From Sphingomonas rubra (GTDB lineage Bacteria > Pseudomonadota > Alphaproteobacteria > Sphingomonadales > Sphingomonadaceae), in contig NZ_FOXP01000005.1 of NCBI RefSeq assembly GCF_900115745.1, forward strand, positions 62,001 to 126,000: DNA of 64,000 nt, written 5' to 3'. Shown here piece by piece: positions 30,124 to 39,467 of this stretch (position 1 is its first letter; each line of letters starts with the position of its first letter). The translations under genes and the position numbers were made by a program. Under the pieces are notes generated by a model. That model made no database searches and was not told the origin of the DNA. It was given only the letters and a program-made list of their open reading frames with translations.

Positions 30124-30510
30124 ATGACCCGGCTCGCCCTCATCCTCCTGCTCCTCCTCGCCGCCTGCTCGCGCGGGGCGGAGGAGGCGCCGCCCGCGCG
30201 CACCGACGGCAACGACCAGGCGGCGATGCAGCGCTCGCTCGACGAACTGACCCTGTCGGTCCGGCTCAAGGCGGCCGAGGCGCGGATCGAGCAGCTGGAA
30301 CGCCAGGTCGGCGCGTTGGAGGCGACACCCGCCAAGCTGGAGAACCAGCTGCTGCAGCAACGCCTGGAGCAGGTAGAGGCGCGCGCCTATGCCCTTCCCC
30401 CGAGCGATGCCGCCTCGACGCCGCCGCGCGCGACCGCCAAGCGCGGCGAACCGACGCCGGCGGCGTCGCCCAGCCCGGCCGCGGGTCGCTTCAACCCCTT
30501 CGGGCTCTGA
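30124..30510 (+). CDS. Small lipoprotein with coiled coil, 128 aa
   Basis: The signal MTRLALILLLLLAACSRG ends in a lipobox LAAC, so Cys15 should be lipidated. Residues about 30-90 form a charged heptad-like helix (SVRLKAAEARIEQLERQVGAL and onward), a probable coiled coil. A Pro/Ala/Ser-rich tail ends in NPFGL. No family was recognised. Likely attached to the inner or outer membrane facing the periplasm. It lies 198 bp upstream of a TonB-dependent transporter and may be separately transcribed. Confidence 0.75.
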   Translation: MTRLALILLLLLAACSRGAEEAPPARTDGNDQAAMQRSLDELTLSVRLKAAEARIEQLERQVGALEATPAKLENQLLQQRLEQVEARAYALPPSDAASTPPRATAKRGEPTPAASPSPAAGRFNPFGL

Positions 30511-30707
30511 AAGGCACCGCTAGCGCAGTTTCAGGGGGCCGGACACGATCGCCACCGTGGTTTTTCTGCAACGCAGCACGACCGATCGCACACAACGACG
30601 GAACCAACTCGATCTTGTCACCGAAGCGACATAATCGGGGAGCAGGGGCGCGAGCATCCGGCACACGGAAGCCGAGAATCGGACAAGCGTCCAAAGGGGA
30701 ATTTTCG

Positions 30708-33700
30708 ATGCGGAACAATCTGTTCGTCGGCGTGGCCGCGATCGCGATGGTCATGCCCGCGACCGCAATGGCGCAGGAGACGACCACCGTTATCCGGGGC
30801 ACCGTCACCGCCAACAACGCGCCGGTCGTCGGCGCCGCCGTCACCGTCGTCAACGTGCCGTCGGGCACCACCGTCAACCTCACGACCGACGCGGACGGAT
30901 CGTTCAACGCCAGCGGCCTGCGCGTCGGCGGCCCCTTCACCGTCACGATCAACGCGCCGGGCTATCCGCAGCGCCAGATCACCGACATCTTCACCGTGAC
31001 GACGCAGCCCTTCGATCTGCCCGTCGACCTGACCGCCCCCGCCGCCGAAGGCGCCGACGTGGCCGAGGGCGAGGAAATCGTCGTCACCGCGTCGTCGATC
31101 GCGGGTGCCGGCACGCGCGGCCTCGGGCCGGCGACCGTGTTGACCGCCGCCGACATCGCCAACGTCGCCTCCGTCAACCGCGACGTGCGCGACCTGATGC
31201 GTCGCGATCCGTTCGCCCGCCTCGACTATGCCGAAGGCTCGGGCCGCGCGGTATCGTTCGCCGGCCAGAACGCGCGCTTCAACCGCTTCTCGGTCGACGG
31301 CGTGCCGATCACCGACAATTTCGGCCTCAACCCGGACGGCCTGCCGACCCGCCGCAGCCCCGTGCCGCTCGATGCCATCGGCCAGTTCCAGACCAAGGTC
31401 GCGCCCTACGACGTGCGCGAGGGCAATTTCCAGGGCGGCGCGATCAACGCCATCCTGAAGTCGGGCACCAACGAATTCCACGGTACCGGCTTCTACTCGC
31501 AGACCAACGACGACCTGACCGGCAAGCGCACCAAGGCGGGTCCGGGCGTGCCGACCGGCCGCGTCAATCAGCCGAACTTCAAGATCGAGAATTACGGCGT
31601 CGAGCTCGCCGGCCCGATCATCAAGGACAAGCTCTTCTTCATGGTCGCGGGCGAGCGCATCCGCGCCGGCACGCCGATCCCCGAGGGCACGCTGGAAAAC
31701 AATGCCGGCGGCGCGGTGATCGCGCGCGACATCGGCACCGGCTTCCTCAACGACGCGACGGTCAACCAGATCCGCGCAATCGCGCAGTCGCGCTACGGGT
31801 ATGAGACGGGCGGCATCGTCAACAACTCGCAGGATCGCGACGACCGCGTCGCCGCGCGCTTGGATGCCAACCTGTCGGACACGCAGCGCGCCTCGCTGAC
31901 GTACCTCTACACCAAGGATTCGATCCAGTTTAACCAGAACTCGTCGGTGACGGGCAGCACGCTGGGTCTGGAGTCGAACGGCTACGTCGCGTCGAACCGA
32001 CTGCACACCGGCGTGTTCCAGTTGAACAGCGACTGGACCGACGAGTTCTCGACCGAGGTCCGCGCCTTCTACAAGGACTATAAGCGCGGTCAGGACCCGA
32101 TCCTGGGTCGCGGCTTCGCGCAGTTCCAGGTCTGCACCGCGCCCACCTCCGACCGTAGCAATCCGGGATCGCAGGGCGCCAATGCGTCGACCGCCTGCAT
32201 CCCTGGCCAGGCGACCGTGTCGTTCGGCCCGGATATCTCGCGCCAGTCGAACGCGCTGACCAGCCGTACCTATGGCGGCCTGTTCCAGGCGCGCCTGACG
32301 CGTGACAACCACGACCTGCGCGTGTTCGCCGATTACCAGGACACCAAGATCTTCAACGAGTTCCTGCAGCGTTCGGCCGGCGATTATTATTTCGACTCGA
32401 TCGCCGATTTCGCTGCCGGCAACGCGCAGCGTCTGCGTTACCAGAACTCGGTCGTCCGCGATGCCAACGGCACGCAGCAGTTCAACCCGACCGATGCCGC
32501 CGCGCAGTTCCGTTATCAGTCCTACGCCTTCGGCATCCAGGACAATTGGCGGATCGCGGACTGGTTCACGCTCGATTACGGCGTACGCTACGACATGTAT
32601 GGCGGTGACAGCCGCCCGGCGCTTAACCAGAACTTCATCAACCGCGTCGGCTTCCCCAACACCGCCTACATTAGCGGTCGCGGCATCATCCAGCCGCGCG
32701 TCGGCTTCGAGTTCAAGCCGGTCAACGACCTGTCGGTCCGTGGCGGTGTTGGCATCTTCTCCGGCGGCTCACCGGACGTGTACGTGTCCAACAGCTTCTC
32801 CAACACCGGCGTGTTGTCGAACACGGTTGACATCCGCCAGAACAACAACGGCACCTTCAACGTGCCCGGTCAGACCGGCGCTGCGGCGACCACCATCGGT
32901 CAGACCGCACTGACCAACGTCAACGGCACGACGATCCCGACGGCCGTCAACAGCTACCTTGGCGGCTCCACCGTTTCGAGCCTTGGCATCGTCAATGCGC
33001 TGGACCCGAACTTCAAACTTCCGTCGCAGTGGCGCAGCACATTGTCGTTCGACTATGCACCGGATGCGCTGGGTGGCGTTAACTTCGGCGCCGATTTCTT
33101 CTACTCGTCGGTCCGCAATGCGGTGTTCTTCACCGATCGTCGCGTGGTGCCCAACGGTACTTTGACGCCGGACGGTCGCACCCGCTACAACTCGGTGACG
33201 GAGTTCGGCGATACCAACTACGACCTGCTGCTGACCAACACGAAGAAGGGCCGCAGCTACATCGCGGTCGCGCGCGTCGATAAGACGTTCGACATCGGCG
33301 TGAACGTCGGCGCCAGCTACACCTATCAGGACATCAAGGATCAGACGCCGGCGACCTCGTCGACCGCCAACTCCAACTACGGCAATGGCGCGTTCCTCGA
33401 TGCCAACGGCGCCGCCTACGGCATCTCCAACGATCAGGTGAAGCACAACATCAAGTACAACCTGACGATCAACCCGCGACTGTTTGGCGACAACAAGTCG
33501 ACGATCGCGCTGTTCGGCGAGACGCGGATCGGCCGTCCGTACAGCTACACCATGCAGGACGCTTCCAATCAGCGCAGCCCGGTGTTCGGCACCGTCCTGT
33601 CGTCGGCGCGTTACCTGCTCTACGTGCCGACCGTGAACGACACGCGCGTCTCGTACGATAGCCCTGCCACGCGCGACGCGTTCGAAGCGCTCATCAACTC

Positions 33701-34103
33701 GACCAAGCTGAACAAGTATCGCGGCCAGATCGCGCCGCGCAACGTGTTCAACTCGCGTTGGTTCACCAAGGTCGACCTGCACGTCGCGCAGGAACTGCCG
33801 ACAGGTATCGGTAACTCGAAGGTGGAAGTGTTCGCCGACATCGAGAACATCGGCAACCTGCTCGACAAGGATTGGGGTCAGCTGCGCCAGTACAGCTTCC
33901 CCTACACGATCGCCGCGGTGCGCGTGCAGTGCCTCGCGGCCCCGGTCGCGACCGGCACGGCGGCAGGCGGCGTGGTGGTCAACAACTCGAACCAGCCCTG
34001 CGCACAGTATCGCTACCTGGCGCCGAACACCGCGCCGACCGACTCGATCTCGTCGCAGCAGTCGCTGTACCAGATCCGCATCGGCGCGCGCTTCAGCTTC
34101 TAA
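30708..34103 (+). CDS. Oar-like TonB-dependent transporter with N-terminal carboxypeptidase-regulatory-like domain, 1131 aa
   Basis: Signal peptide MRNNLFVGVAAIAMVMPATAMA with cleavage after AMA. Residues about 25-105 form a carboxypeptidase-regulatory-like beta-sandwich (VIRGTVTANNAPVVGAAVTV, DADGSFNASGLRVGGPF). A TonB-dependent plug follows (EEIVVTASSIAG, ATVLTAADIANVASVNRDVRD, FSVDGVPITDNFGL), then the large barrel, ending in the aromatic strand SLYQIRIGARFSF. This layout matches the Oar/TonB transporters that handle proteins or large peptides. The ATG at 30708 follows AAAGGGGAATTTTCG. It ends at a hairpin terminator. Located upstream of a LytS/LytTR pair and an S9 peptidase, which suggests a peptide-utilisation locus; this is inferred. 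Confidence 0.92.
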   Translation: MRNNLFVGVAAIAMVMPATAMAQETTTVIRGTVTANNAPVVGAAVTVVNVPSGTTVNLTTDADGSFNASGLRVGGPFTVTINAPGYPQRQITDIFTVTTQPFDLPVDLTAPAAEGADVAEGEEIVVTASSIAGAGTRGLGPATVLTAADIANVASVNRDVRDLMRRDPFARLDYAEGSGRAVSFAGQNARFNRFSVDGVPITDNFGLNPDGLPTRRSPVPLDAIGQFQTKVAPYDVREGNFQGGAINAILKSGTNEFHGTGFYSQTNDDLTGKRTKAGPGVPTGRVNQPNFKIENYGVELAGPIIKDKLFFMVAGERIRAGTPIPEGTLENNAGGAVIARDIGTGFLNDATVNQIRAIAQSRYGYETGGIVNNSQDRDDRVAARLDANLSDTQRASLTYLYTKDSIQFNQNSSVTGSTLGLESNGYVASNRLHTGVFQLNSDWTDEFSTEVRAFYKDYKRGQDPILGRGFAQFQVCTAPTSDRSNPGSQGANASTACIPGQATVSFGPDISRQSNALTSRTYGGLFQARLTRDNHDLRVFADYQDTKIFNEFLQRSAGDYYFDSIADFAAGNAQRLRYQNSVVRDANGTQQFNPTDAAAQFRYQSYAFGIQDNWRIADWFTLDYGVRYDMYGGDSRPALNQNFINRVGFPNTAYISGRGIIQPRVGFEFKPVNDLSVRGGVGIFSGGSPDVYVSNSFSNTGVLSNTVDIRQNNNGTFNVPGQTGAAATTIGQTALTNVNGTTIPTAVNSYLGGSTVSSLGIVNALDPNFKLPSQWRSTLSFDYAPDALGGVNFGADFFYSSVRNAVFFTDRRVVPNGTLTPDGRTRYNSVTEFGDTNYDLLLTNTKKGRSYIAVARVDKTFDIGVNVGASYTYQDIKDQTPATSSTANSNYGNGAFLDANGAAYGISNDQVKHNIKYNLTINPRLFGDNKSTIALFGETRIGRPYSYTMQDASNQRSPVFGTVLSSARYLLYVPTVNDTRVSYDSPATRDAFEALINSTKLNKYRGQIAPRNVFNSRWFTKVDLHVAQELPTGIGNSKVEVFADIENIGNLLDKDWGQLRQYSFPYTIAAVRVQCLAAPVATGTAAGGVVVNNSNQPCAQYRYLAPNTAPTDSISSQQSLYQIRIGARFSF

Positions 34104-34128
34104 GCCGAAGTCCCACGCCACGCCGAAC

Positions 34129-34170
34129 GGCCGTCGCTCCCACGCGGGGGCGGCGGCCTTCGTGCGTTTT
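34129..34170 (+). terminator. Terminator after the Oar-like transporter gene
   Basis: A 13-bp stem GGCCGTCGCTCCC / GGGGGCGGCGGCC (two G-U pairs) with loop ACGC is followed by TTCGTGCGTTTT. It begins 26 bp after the stop codon. Confidence 0.75.
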
Positions 34171-34211
34171 GCGCCCGCCCTCCCGCGCGTGTAGAGACGC
34201 CTCCCGAACCG

Positions 34212-35324
34212 ATGGCCACGCTCTCCCCCGCCCGCGCGCCGTTCACCGTGCGCCCCTTTTTCGAGAACAAGGCGCGCGCCTTCTGGGCGTTGCAGGCGGT
34301 CGGCTGGGGCGGATACCTGCTGCTGCGCGGCGTCGTCGCCATCTCCAACGGCTTCTCGCTCGAGGTCATCATCCCGATCATCGTCGAGGCGATCGTCGGC
34401 TACTGCATCACGCTGCTGCTGTCGGCACTCTACGGCTACTGCCGCACGCTCGCCTCGGTCCCCGGCACGCTGCTGGCGATGGCGATGCTGACGCTCTCGA
34501 CGATCCTCTACGCGACGATCAACGCCTTCTCCTTCTCCTTCATCCAGACGGACGTGCCCGGCATCACGCTGACCGGCGTGATCGGTTTCCTGTTCATCAA
34601 CTTCGTGGTGCTCGCCGGCTGGTCGGCGCTCTACTATGGCATCAACTTCTTCATCGTGGTCGAGAACCAGATCGACGAGATGCGCGCGCTGGAGCTCCAA
34701 GCGTCGTCGGCGCAACTCGCCATGCTGCGTTATCAGCTCAACCCGCATTTCCTGTTCAACACGCTCAACTCGATCTCGACGCTGGTCCTGCTGAAGGAGA
34801 CGCAGCGCGCCAACGCGATGCTCAGCCGCCTGTCCTCCTTCCTCCGCTACACGCTGGCCAACGAGCCGACCGCGCACGTCACCGTGCTGCAGGAGGTGGA
34901 GACGCTGAAGCTGTACCTGGAGATCGAGAAGATGCGCTTCGAGGATCGCCTGCGCCCGGTGTGGGACATCGATCCGCGCGCGGAGAAGGCGCGTCTCCCC
35001 TCGCTGCTGCTCCAGCCCCTGGTGGAGAACGCGATCAAATACGCCGTCACCCCGCAGGAGGAAGGGGCCGAGATCTGCGTGCGCGTGCGGCTCGCCGGGG
35101 AACGGGTGCAGATCGCCGTATCCGACACCGGCCCGGGCTTGCACGAGGCGCGGCAAAGCGTGAGCCTTTCAACGGGCGTCGGGCTCACCAATATCAGGGA
35201 GCGGCTGGCGCAGTCCTTCGGACCCGACCAGCGGTTCGAGACGCGCTCGACGCCTGCTGGCGGTTTCTCGGTCGAGATCGAGATCCCCTTCCAGCTCGAA
35301 GACGTGAACAGAGAGGTTCCATGA
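34212..35324 (+). CDS. LytS/YehU-type sensor histidine kinase, 370 aa
   Basis: Four to five membrane helices fill residues about 25-150 (for example LRGVVAISNGFSLEVII, AIVGYCITLLLSALYGYC, LAMAMLTLSTILYATINAF and VIGFLFINFVVLAGWSALYY). They are followed by the His-kinase (PF06580-type) domain with phospho-His179 in MLRYQLNPHFLFNTLNSIS. The ATPase part has LVENAIKYAVTP and VSDTGPGLHE (about 285-310) and a GVGLTNIRERL G-box. The ligand-sensing part is membrane-embedded with no periplasmic domain. The stop overlaps the next gene's ATG (ATGA), so kinase and regulator are translated together. Follows the Oar-like receptor on the same strand, but a terminator lies between. Confidence 0.93.
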   Translation: MATLSPARAPFTVRPFFENKARAFWALQAVGWGGYLLLRGVVAISNGFSLEVIIPIIVEAIVGYCITLLLSALYGYCRTLASVPGTLLAMAMLTLSTILYATINAFSFSFIQTDVPGITLTGVIGFLFINFVVLAGWSALYYGINFFIVVENQIDEMRALELQASSAQLAMLRYQLNPHFLFNTLNSISTLVLLKETQRANAMLSRLSSFLRYTLANEPTAHVTVLQEVETLKLYLEIEKMRFEDRLRPVWDIDPRAEKARLPSLLLQPLVENAIKYAVTPQEEGAEICVRVRLAGERVQIAVSDTGPGLHEARQSVSLSTGVGLTNIRERLAQSFGPDQRFETRSTPAGGFSVEIEIPFQLEDVNREVP

Positions 35325-36130
35325 CCATTCGCACCATCCTCGTCGACGACGAGTCGCTCGCCATCCAGGGGCTCGAGCTTCGTCTCCAGGCGCACGAGGA
35401 CATCGAGATCGTCGATCGCTGCCAGAACGGCCGCGAGGCGATCCGGTCGATCAAGACGCACAAGCCGGACCTGGTCTTTCTCGACATCCAGATGCCCGGC
35501 TTCGACGGCTTCTCCGTGGTATCCGGTCTGATGGAGGTGGAGCCGCCGTTGTTCGTGTTCGTCACCGCCTATTCCGACCACGCGCTACGCGCGATCCAGG
35601 CCGACGCGGTGAATTACCTGATGAAGCCGGTGGACGAGAGCCAGCTCGCCGACACGGTGGACCGCGTCCGCCAGCGCCTGGCCGAGAAGCGCGCCGTCGA
35701 GGAGGCGGATCGGCTGAAGGAGGCGCTGGCCGAGCACGCGCCCGATGCCGCCGCCGACATGGGCGTCGACGCCGCCGCGGGCGGCGACGTCCAGTCGAGC
35801 CGGTTCGAGAAGCTCATCAACATCAAGGATCGCGGGCAGATCTTCCGCGTCGACGTCGACACGATCGAGCGGATCGACGCGGCCGGCGATTACATGTGCA
35901 TCTATACCGGCGACAACACGCTGATCCTGCGCGAGACGATGAAGGATCTGGAGAAGCGCCTCGATCCCCGCCGCTTCCAGCGCATCCACCGTTCGACCAT
36001 CGTCAACCTCGACCTGGTCAAGCAGGTCAAGCCGCACACCAACGGCGAGTGTTTCCTGGTGCTCGGCTCGGGCGCGCAGGTAAAGGTCAGCCGGTCGTAC
36101 CGCGACGTGGTGGCGCGCTTCGTCCACTGA
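35321..36130 (+). CDS. LytTR-family response regulator, 269 aa
   Basis: Receiver domain (1-120) with Asp pair DD9-10, phosphoacceptor Asp55 in VFLDIQMPG, conserved Thr/Ala (VTAYSD) and Lys102 in NYLMKPVDE. A linker of about 45 residues leads to a LytTR DNA-binding domain (about 165-268) including FEKLINIKDRGQIFRVDVDT, IERIDAAGDYMCIYT and FQRIHRSTIVNLDLVKQV. LytTR proteins bind imperfect 9-bp direct repeats. No such site was convincingly located here. Partner of the kinase at 34212, with which it overlaps by 4 bp. Target genes likely include neighbours such as the Oar-like transporter or the S9 peptidase, but this is inference. Confidence 0.95.
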   Translation: MTIRTILVDDESLAIQGLELRLQAHEDIEIVDRCQNGREAIRSIKTHKPDLVFLDIQMPGFDGFSVVSGLMEVEPPLFVFVTAYSDHALRAIQADAVNYLMKPVDESQLADTVDRVRQRLAEKRAVEEADRLKEALAEHAPDAAADMGVDAAAGGDVQSSRFEKLINIKDRGQIFRVDVDTIERIDAAGDYMCIYTGDNTLILRETMKDLEKRLDPRRFQRIHRSTIVNLDLVKQVKPHTNGECFLVLGSGAQVKVSRSYRDVVARFVH

Positions 36131-36138
36131 TCCTCTCG

Positions 36139-36234
36139 CGTCACCCCGGGCTTGACCCGGGGTCCATGGTTCCGCGAGCGCGCGGGCGGCGGCTCCTGCG
36201 GAGGGATGGACCCCGGATCAAGTCCGGGGTGACG
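36139..36234. repeat. Palindromic repeat between the LytTR gene and the S9 peptidase gene
   Basis: Left arm CGTCACCCCGGGCTTGACCC and right arm GATCAAGTCCGGGGTGACG are imperfect inverted copies 55 bp apart. It belongs to the CGTCATGCCGGGC family. Confidence 0.75.
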
Positions 36235-36300
36235 ATCAAGAGAGCGCTTGCCCACCCGCCCGCCGTGTGCTGTTCTCCTAATACACAGGGGAGAACGAGC

Positions 36301-38295
36301 ATGCGCAAGGCAATCTGGTTGGCCGCCGCGACGGGAGCAGCATTGATGACGACGAACGCGGCGGCACAGGCGGTGTCTTCCGTCCCCCTGATCGAGCGGA
36401 CCAAATTGTTCGGCAACCCGACGCGCGCGGGCGGGCAGCTGTCGCCCGACGGCAAGTGGCTGGGCTTCATCGCGCCGCGCGACGGGGTGATGAACGTCTG
36501 GGTCGCGCCGGTCGACCGGCCGGGCGAGGCACGCCCGCTGACCGCGGAGAAGACGCGGCCGATCCGCTCCTATTTCTGGTCGCCCGACTCGCGCCAGGTG
36601 CTGTTCGTCAACGACAAGGGCGGCGACGAGAATTTCCTCCTCTACGGCGTCGACCTCGCCACCGGCACGCAGAAGGCGCTGACCCCGTTCGAGAAGACAC
36701 GCGTGCAGCTGATCGGCAGTTCCGAGACGATCAAGGACCGCATCCTGGTCGGCGTCAACAACCGCGACCCGCGCTGGCACGACGTGCAGGAGCTGAACCT
36801 CGCCACCGGCCAGCTCACACCCGTGTTCCAGAACGACGGCTATGCCGGCTTCGTCGCCGACGACCAGCTGAAGCTCCGCATCGCGGTAAAGAGCCGTCCC
36901 GACAGTGGCGTCGATTACTACCGCATCGTCGACGGCAAGGTGGAGGCGCAGCCCTTCACCCGCGTTGATTACGAGGACGCAGGCACCACGTCGCCGCTCG
37001 GCTTCACCACCGACGGGCGCACGCTCTACTGGACCGACGCGCGCGGGCGGGACACCGCCGCGCTGCTGGCTCAGGATATGGCGACGGCCAAGTTCACCAC
37101 GGTCGGCGCCAGCGACCGGGCCGATGTCGGCGGCGGCCTCACCAATCCCCGCTCGGGCAAGGTGGAGGCCTATTCCGTCAATTTCCACCGCAACGAGTAC
37201 ATCCCCGTCGGCGACGCGGTGAAGGCCGACCTCGCCTTCCTGAAGGCGCAGAACAAGGGCGAGTTCTTCGTCGGCACGCGCACCGACGCGGACGACAAGT
37301 GGCTGGTCACCTTCGATCCCGTCACCGCGCCCGCCTCCACCTGGCTGTACGACCGTCCCGCGAAGAAGCTGACCGAACTCTACACCAGCCGGCCCGAACT
37401 GGTCGGCGCGCCGCTGGTCGCGATGGAGGCGGTCGACATCCCGACGCGCGACGGGCTGTCGATGGTCAGCTACCTGACCAGGCCCAAGGGTGCGACCGGG
37501 CCGGTGCCGATGGTGCTGCTGGTCCATGGCGGGCCGTGGGGGCGCGACGGCTACGGCTACAACTCGCTGCACCAGTGGCTCGCCAATCGTGGCTACGCGG
37601 TGCTCAGCGCCAATTTCCGCGCCTCGACCGGCTTCGGCAAGAAATTCGTCCAGGCCGGCGACCAGCAATGGGGCCGCAAGATGCACGACGACCTGCTCGA
37701 CGCGGTCGACTGGGCGGTGAAGCGCGGCGTGACGACCAGGGACAAGGTCGCGATCATGGGCGGCAGCTACGGCGGCTACGCGACGCTCGCCGGGCTGACG
37801 ATGACGCCGGACGCCTTCGCCTGCGGCGTCGACATCGTCGGCCCGTCGAACCTGTTCACCTTGCTCAAGACGATCCCGCCCTATTGGGAGGCGGGCAAGC
37901 AGCAGATGTACCGCCGCATGGGCGATCCCGGTACGGCCGAGGGGCAGGCGCTGCTGAAGGAGCGCAGCCCGCTCACCTATGCCGACAGGATCACCAAACC
38001 GCTGCTGATCGGCCAGGGCGCCAACGATCCGCGCGTCAACGTGGCGGAGAGCGACCAGATCGTGGCGGCGATGCAGGCCAAGAACATCCCCGTCACCTAC
38101 GTCGTCTTCCCCGACGAGGGTCACGGCTTCGCGCGCCCCGCCAACAACATCGCGTTCAACGCGGTGACGGAGAATTTCCTGGCGAAATGCCTGGGCGGCC
38201 GCGCCGAGCCGGTCGGCGACGCCCTCGCCGCCTCCACCGCGCAGGTGAAGGCGGGCGAGGTCGCCGGCGGCGCGGCGGAAGCGACCGGCAACTAG
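36301..38295 (+). CDS. Secreted prolyl-oligopeptidase-family (S9) serine peptidase, 664 aa
   Basis: A signal peptide of about 22 residues (MRKAIWLAAATGAALMTTNA) precedes a beta-propeller built of TolB/PD40-like blades (about 40-370: LSPDGKWLGFIAPRDG, YFWSPDSRQVLFVNDKGG). The alpha/beta-hydrolase catalytic domain follows. Ser489 is in MGGSYGGYATLAG, the Asp lies in the LIGQGANDPRVNVAESDQIV region and the His is in DEGHGFARP. Likely cleaves short peptides in the periplasm. The length fits S9 dipeptidyl or oligopeptidases. It starts 67 bp after a repeat and 170 bp after the LytTR gene, so it may have its own promoter. Its position supports a peptide-use theme with the Oar-like transporter. Confidence 0.93.
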   Translation: MRKAIWLAAATGAALMTTNAAAQAVSSVPLIERTKLFGNPTRAGGQLSPDGKWLGFIAPRDGVMNVWVAPVDRPGEARPLTAEKTRPIRSYFWSPDSRQVLFVNDKGGDENFLLYGVDLATGTQKALTPFEKTRVQLIGSSETIKDRILVGVNNRDPRWHDVQELNLATGQLTPVFQNDGYAGFVADDQLKLRIAVKSRPDSGVDYYRIVDGKVEAQPFTRVDYEDAGTTSPLGFTTDGRTLYWTDARGRDTAALLAQDMATAKFTTVGASDRADVGGGLTNPRSGKVEAYSVNFHRNEYIPVGDAVKADLAFLKAQNKGEFFVGTRTDADDKWLVTFDPVTAPASTWLYDRPAKKLTELYTSRPELVGAPLVAMEAVDIPTRDGLSMVSYLTRPKGATGPVPMVLLVHGGPWGRDGYGYNSLHQWLANRGYAVLSANFRASTGFGKKFVQAGDQQWGRKMHDDLLDAVDWAVKRGVTTRDKVAIMGGSYGGYATLAGLTMTPDAFACGVDIVGPSNLFTLLKTIPPYWEAGKQQMYRRMGDPGTAEGQALLKERSPLTYADRITKPLLIGQGANDPRVNVAESDQIVAAMQAKNIPVTYVVFPDEGHGFARPANNIAFNAVTENFLAKCLGGRAEPVGDALAASTAQVKAGEVAGGAAEATGN

Positions 38296-38353
38296 GCGGC
38301 GCTTTCCTGGAATGCGCGTTCCTGCCGTGCGGAACCTCGCCCTTCCCCGTCCG

Positions 38354-39298
38354 CTACTCCACCGGCAGCGCCGCGCGCGTCTCCTCGCGGCGGCGGACAT
38401 GCTCGCGCCAGACGATGTAAAGCCCGCTGGCGACGATCACCGGCGCGCCGATCCAGGTGCTGCTTCCCGGCAGCGACCCGAACAGCCACCAGCCGAACGC
38501 CGTCGCCCACAGCAGCGCGGAATAGTCGAACGGCACCACCAGCGACACCGCGCCGCGGCGCAGCGAGGCGGTCATCGCCAACTGCGCCGCCCCGCCGAAC
38601 AGCCCGATGCCGACCAGCAGCGCCCAGGTCGCCGGCGCGTGTCCCTGCGCGGAAAAGGCGTAACCGATCCCCAGCGGCACCAGCGACAGGACGGAGAACC
38701 ACCACACCGTGGTCTGCGCCCGCTCCGTTCGGCCGATCTGGCGCAGCAGGATGAACACCACGGAGGTCAGCAGCGCCGCCGCGATCCCGTAGGCGGCGCC
38801 GCGCGCGGGAATGGCGTGGCCGCCCGGCTGCACCACGATCAGCACGCCGACGAAGCCCAGCGCCACCGCCGACCAGCGACGCGCGCCGGTCGGCTCGCCC
38901 AGCACCAGCGCACCGAGCACGGTGGCGAAGATCGGCGTGGTGAACGCGATCGTCGTCGCCTCCGCCAGCGGCAGCGCGAGCAGCGCGGCGAAGGTCAGCG
39001 CCATGCTGGTCACGCCGACCACCGCGCGGCTGATATGCGCGCCGATCCGCGCGGTACGGATGGTGGCGAGCCCCGGCCCGGCCGCGATCACCGCCGTCAC
39101 CAGCACCGCCGCCCCCGCCTGGCGGAAGAACAGCAACTCGCCGAATGCGGCGCCCCGCGCCTCCGCCAGCTTGATCCCGGCGTTCATGCACGCGAACAGC
39201 ACCACCGAGAGCAGGCGCAGCCCGATGGCGGGCAAGAGGCGGTCGTTGGTCACGCCGGACGCCCTAGCGATCCCACGCCGCCCCGCCCAGCCGCGCAT
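38354..39298 (-). CDS. EamA/DMT-family transporter, 314 aa
   Basis: Ten hydrophobic helices in two five-helix repeats, typical of the drug/metabolite transporter superfamily. The first repeat has [20 protein letters not shown] and [29 protein letters not shown], and ends in [12 protein letters not shown]; the second repeat spans about 165-295. The substrate cannot be told from sequence; relatives export amino acids or metabolites. The start at 39298 was chosen for openness; the GTG at 39253 is a reasonable alternative, since the family usually starts close to the first helix. Convergent with the S9 peptidase gene. Confidence 0.9.
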   Translation of the reverse strand: MRGWAGRRGIARASGVTNDRLLPAIGLRLLSVVLFACMNAGIKLAEARGAAFGELLFFRQAGAAVLVTAVIAAGPGLATIRTARIGAHISRAVVGVTSMALTFAALLALPLAEATTIAFTTPIFATVLGALVLGEPTGARRWSAVALGFVGVLIVVQPGGHAIPARGAAYGIAAALLTSVVFILLRQIGRTERAQTTVWWFSVLSLVPLGIGYAFSAQGHAPATWALLVGIGLFGGAAQLAMTASLRRGAVSLVVPFDYSALLWATAFGWWLFGSLPGSSTWIGAPVIVASGLYIVWREHVRRREETRAALPVE

Positions 39299-39467
39299 GA
39301 CCGCCTTTGATCGCAGGTTCTTAACCCTAAACGAAGACAATCGGTGCGACTGGGGTCCGTCATGCCGATCCACCGATACCGCGCGAATGATAGCAATGAC
39401 TCGTGATGCGTACCCCTCGCCCAGCGGCCGAGCCGGTCCACCATCCGACCAGCGGGGAGTGGGGTCG

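Noticed and set aside
30511..30707. Riboswitch or leader upstream of the Oar-like transporter
   Set aside because: The 197 bp show no convincing conserved riboswitch structure; only ordinary GC-rich sequence and a ribosome binding site were found.
32769..35156. 795-codon open frame on the minus strand opposite the Oar-like receptor and LytS
   Set aside because: Same antisense effect; it crosses two unrelated genes and a terminator and shows no recognisable domain.
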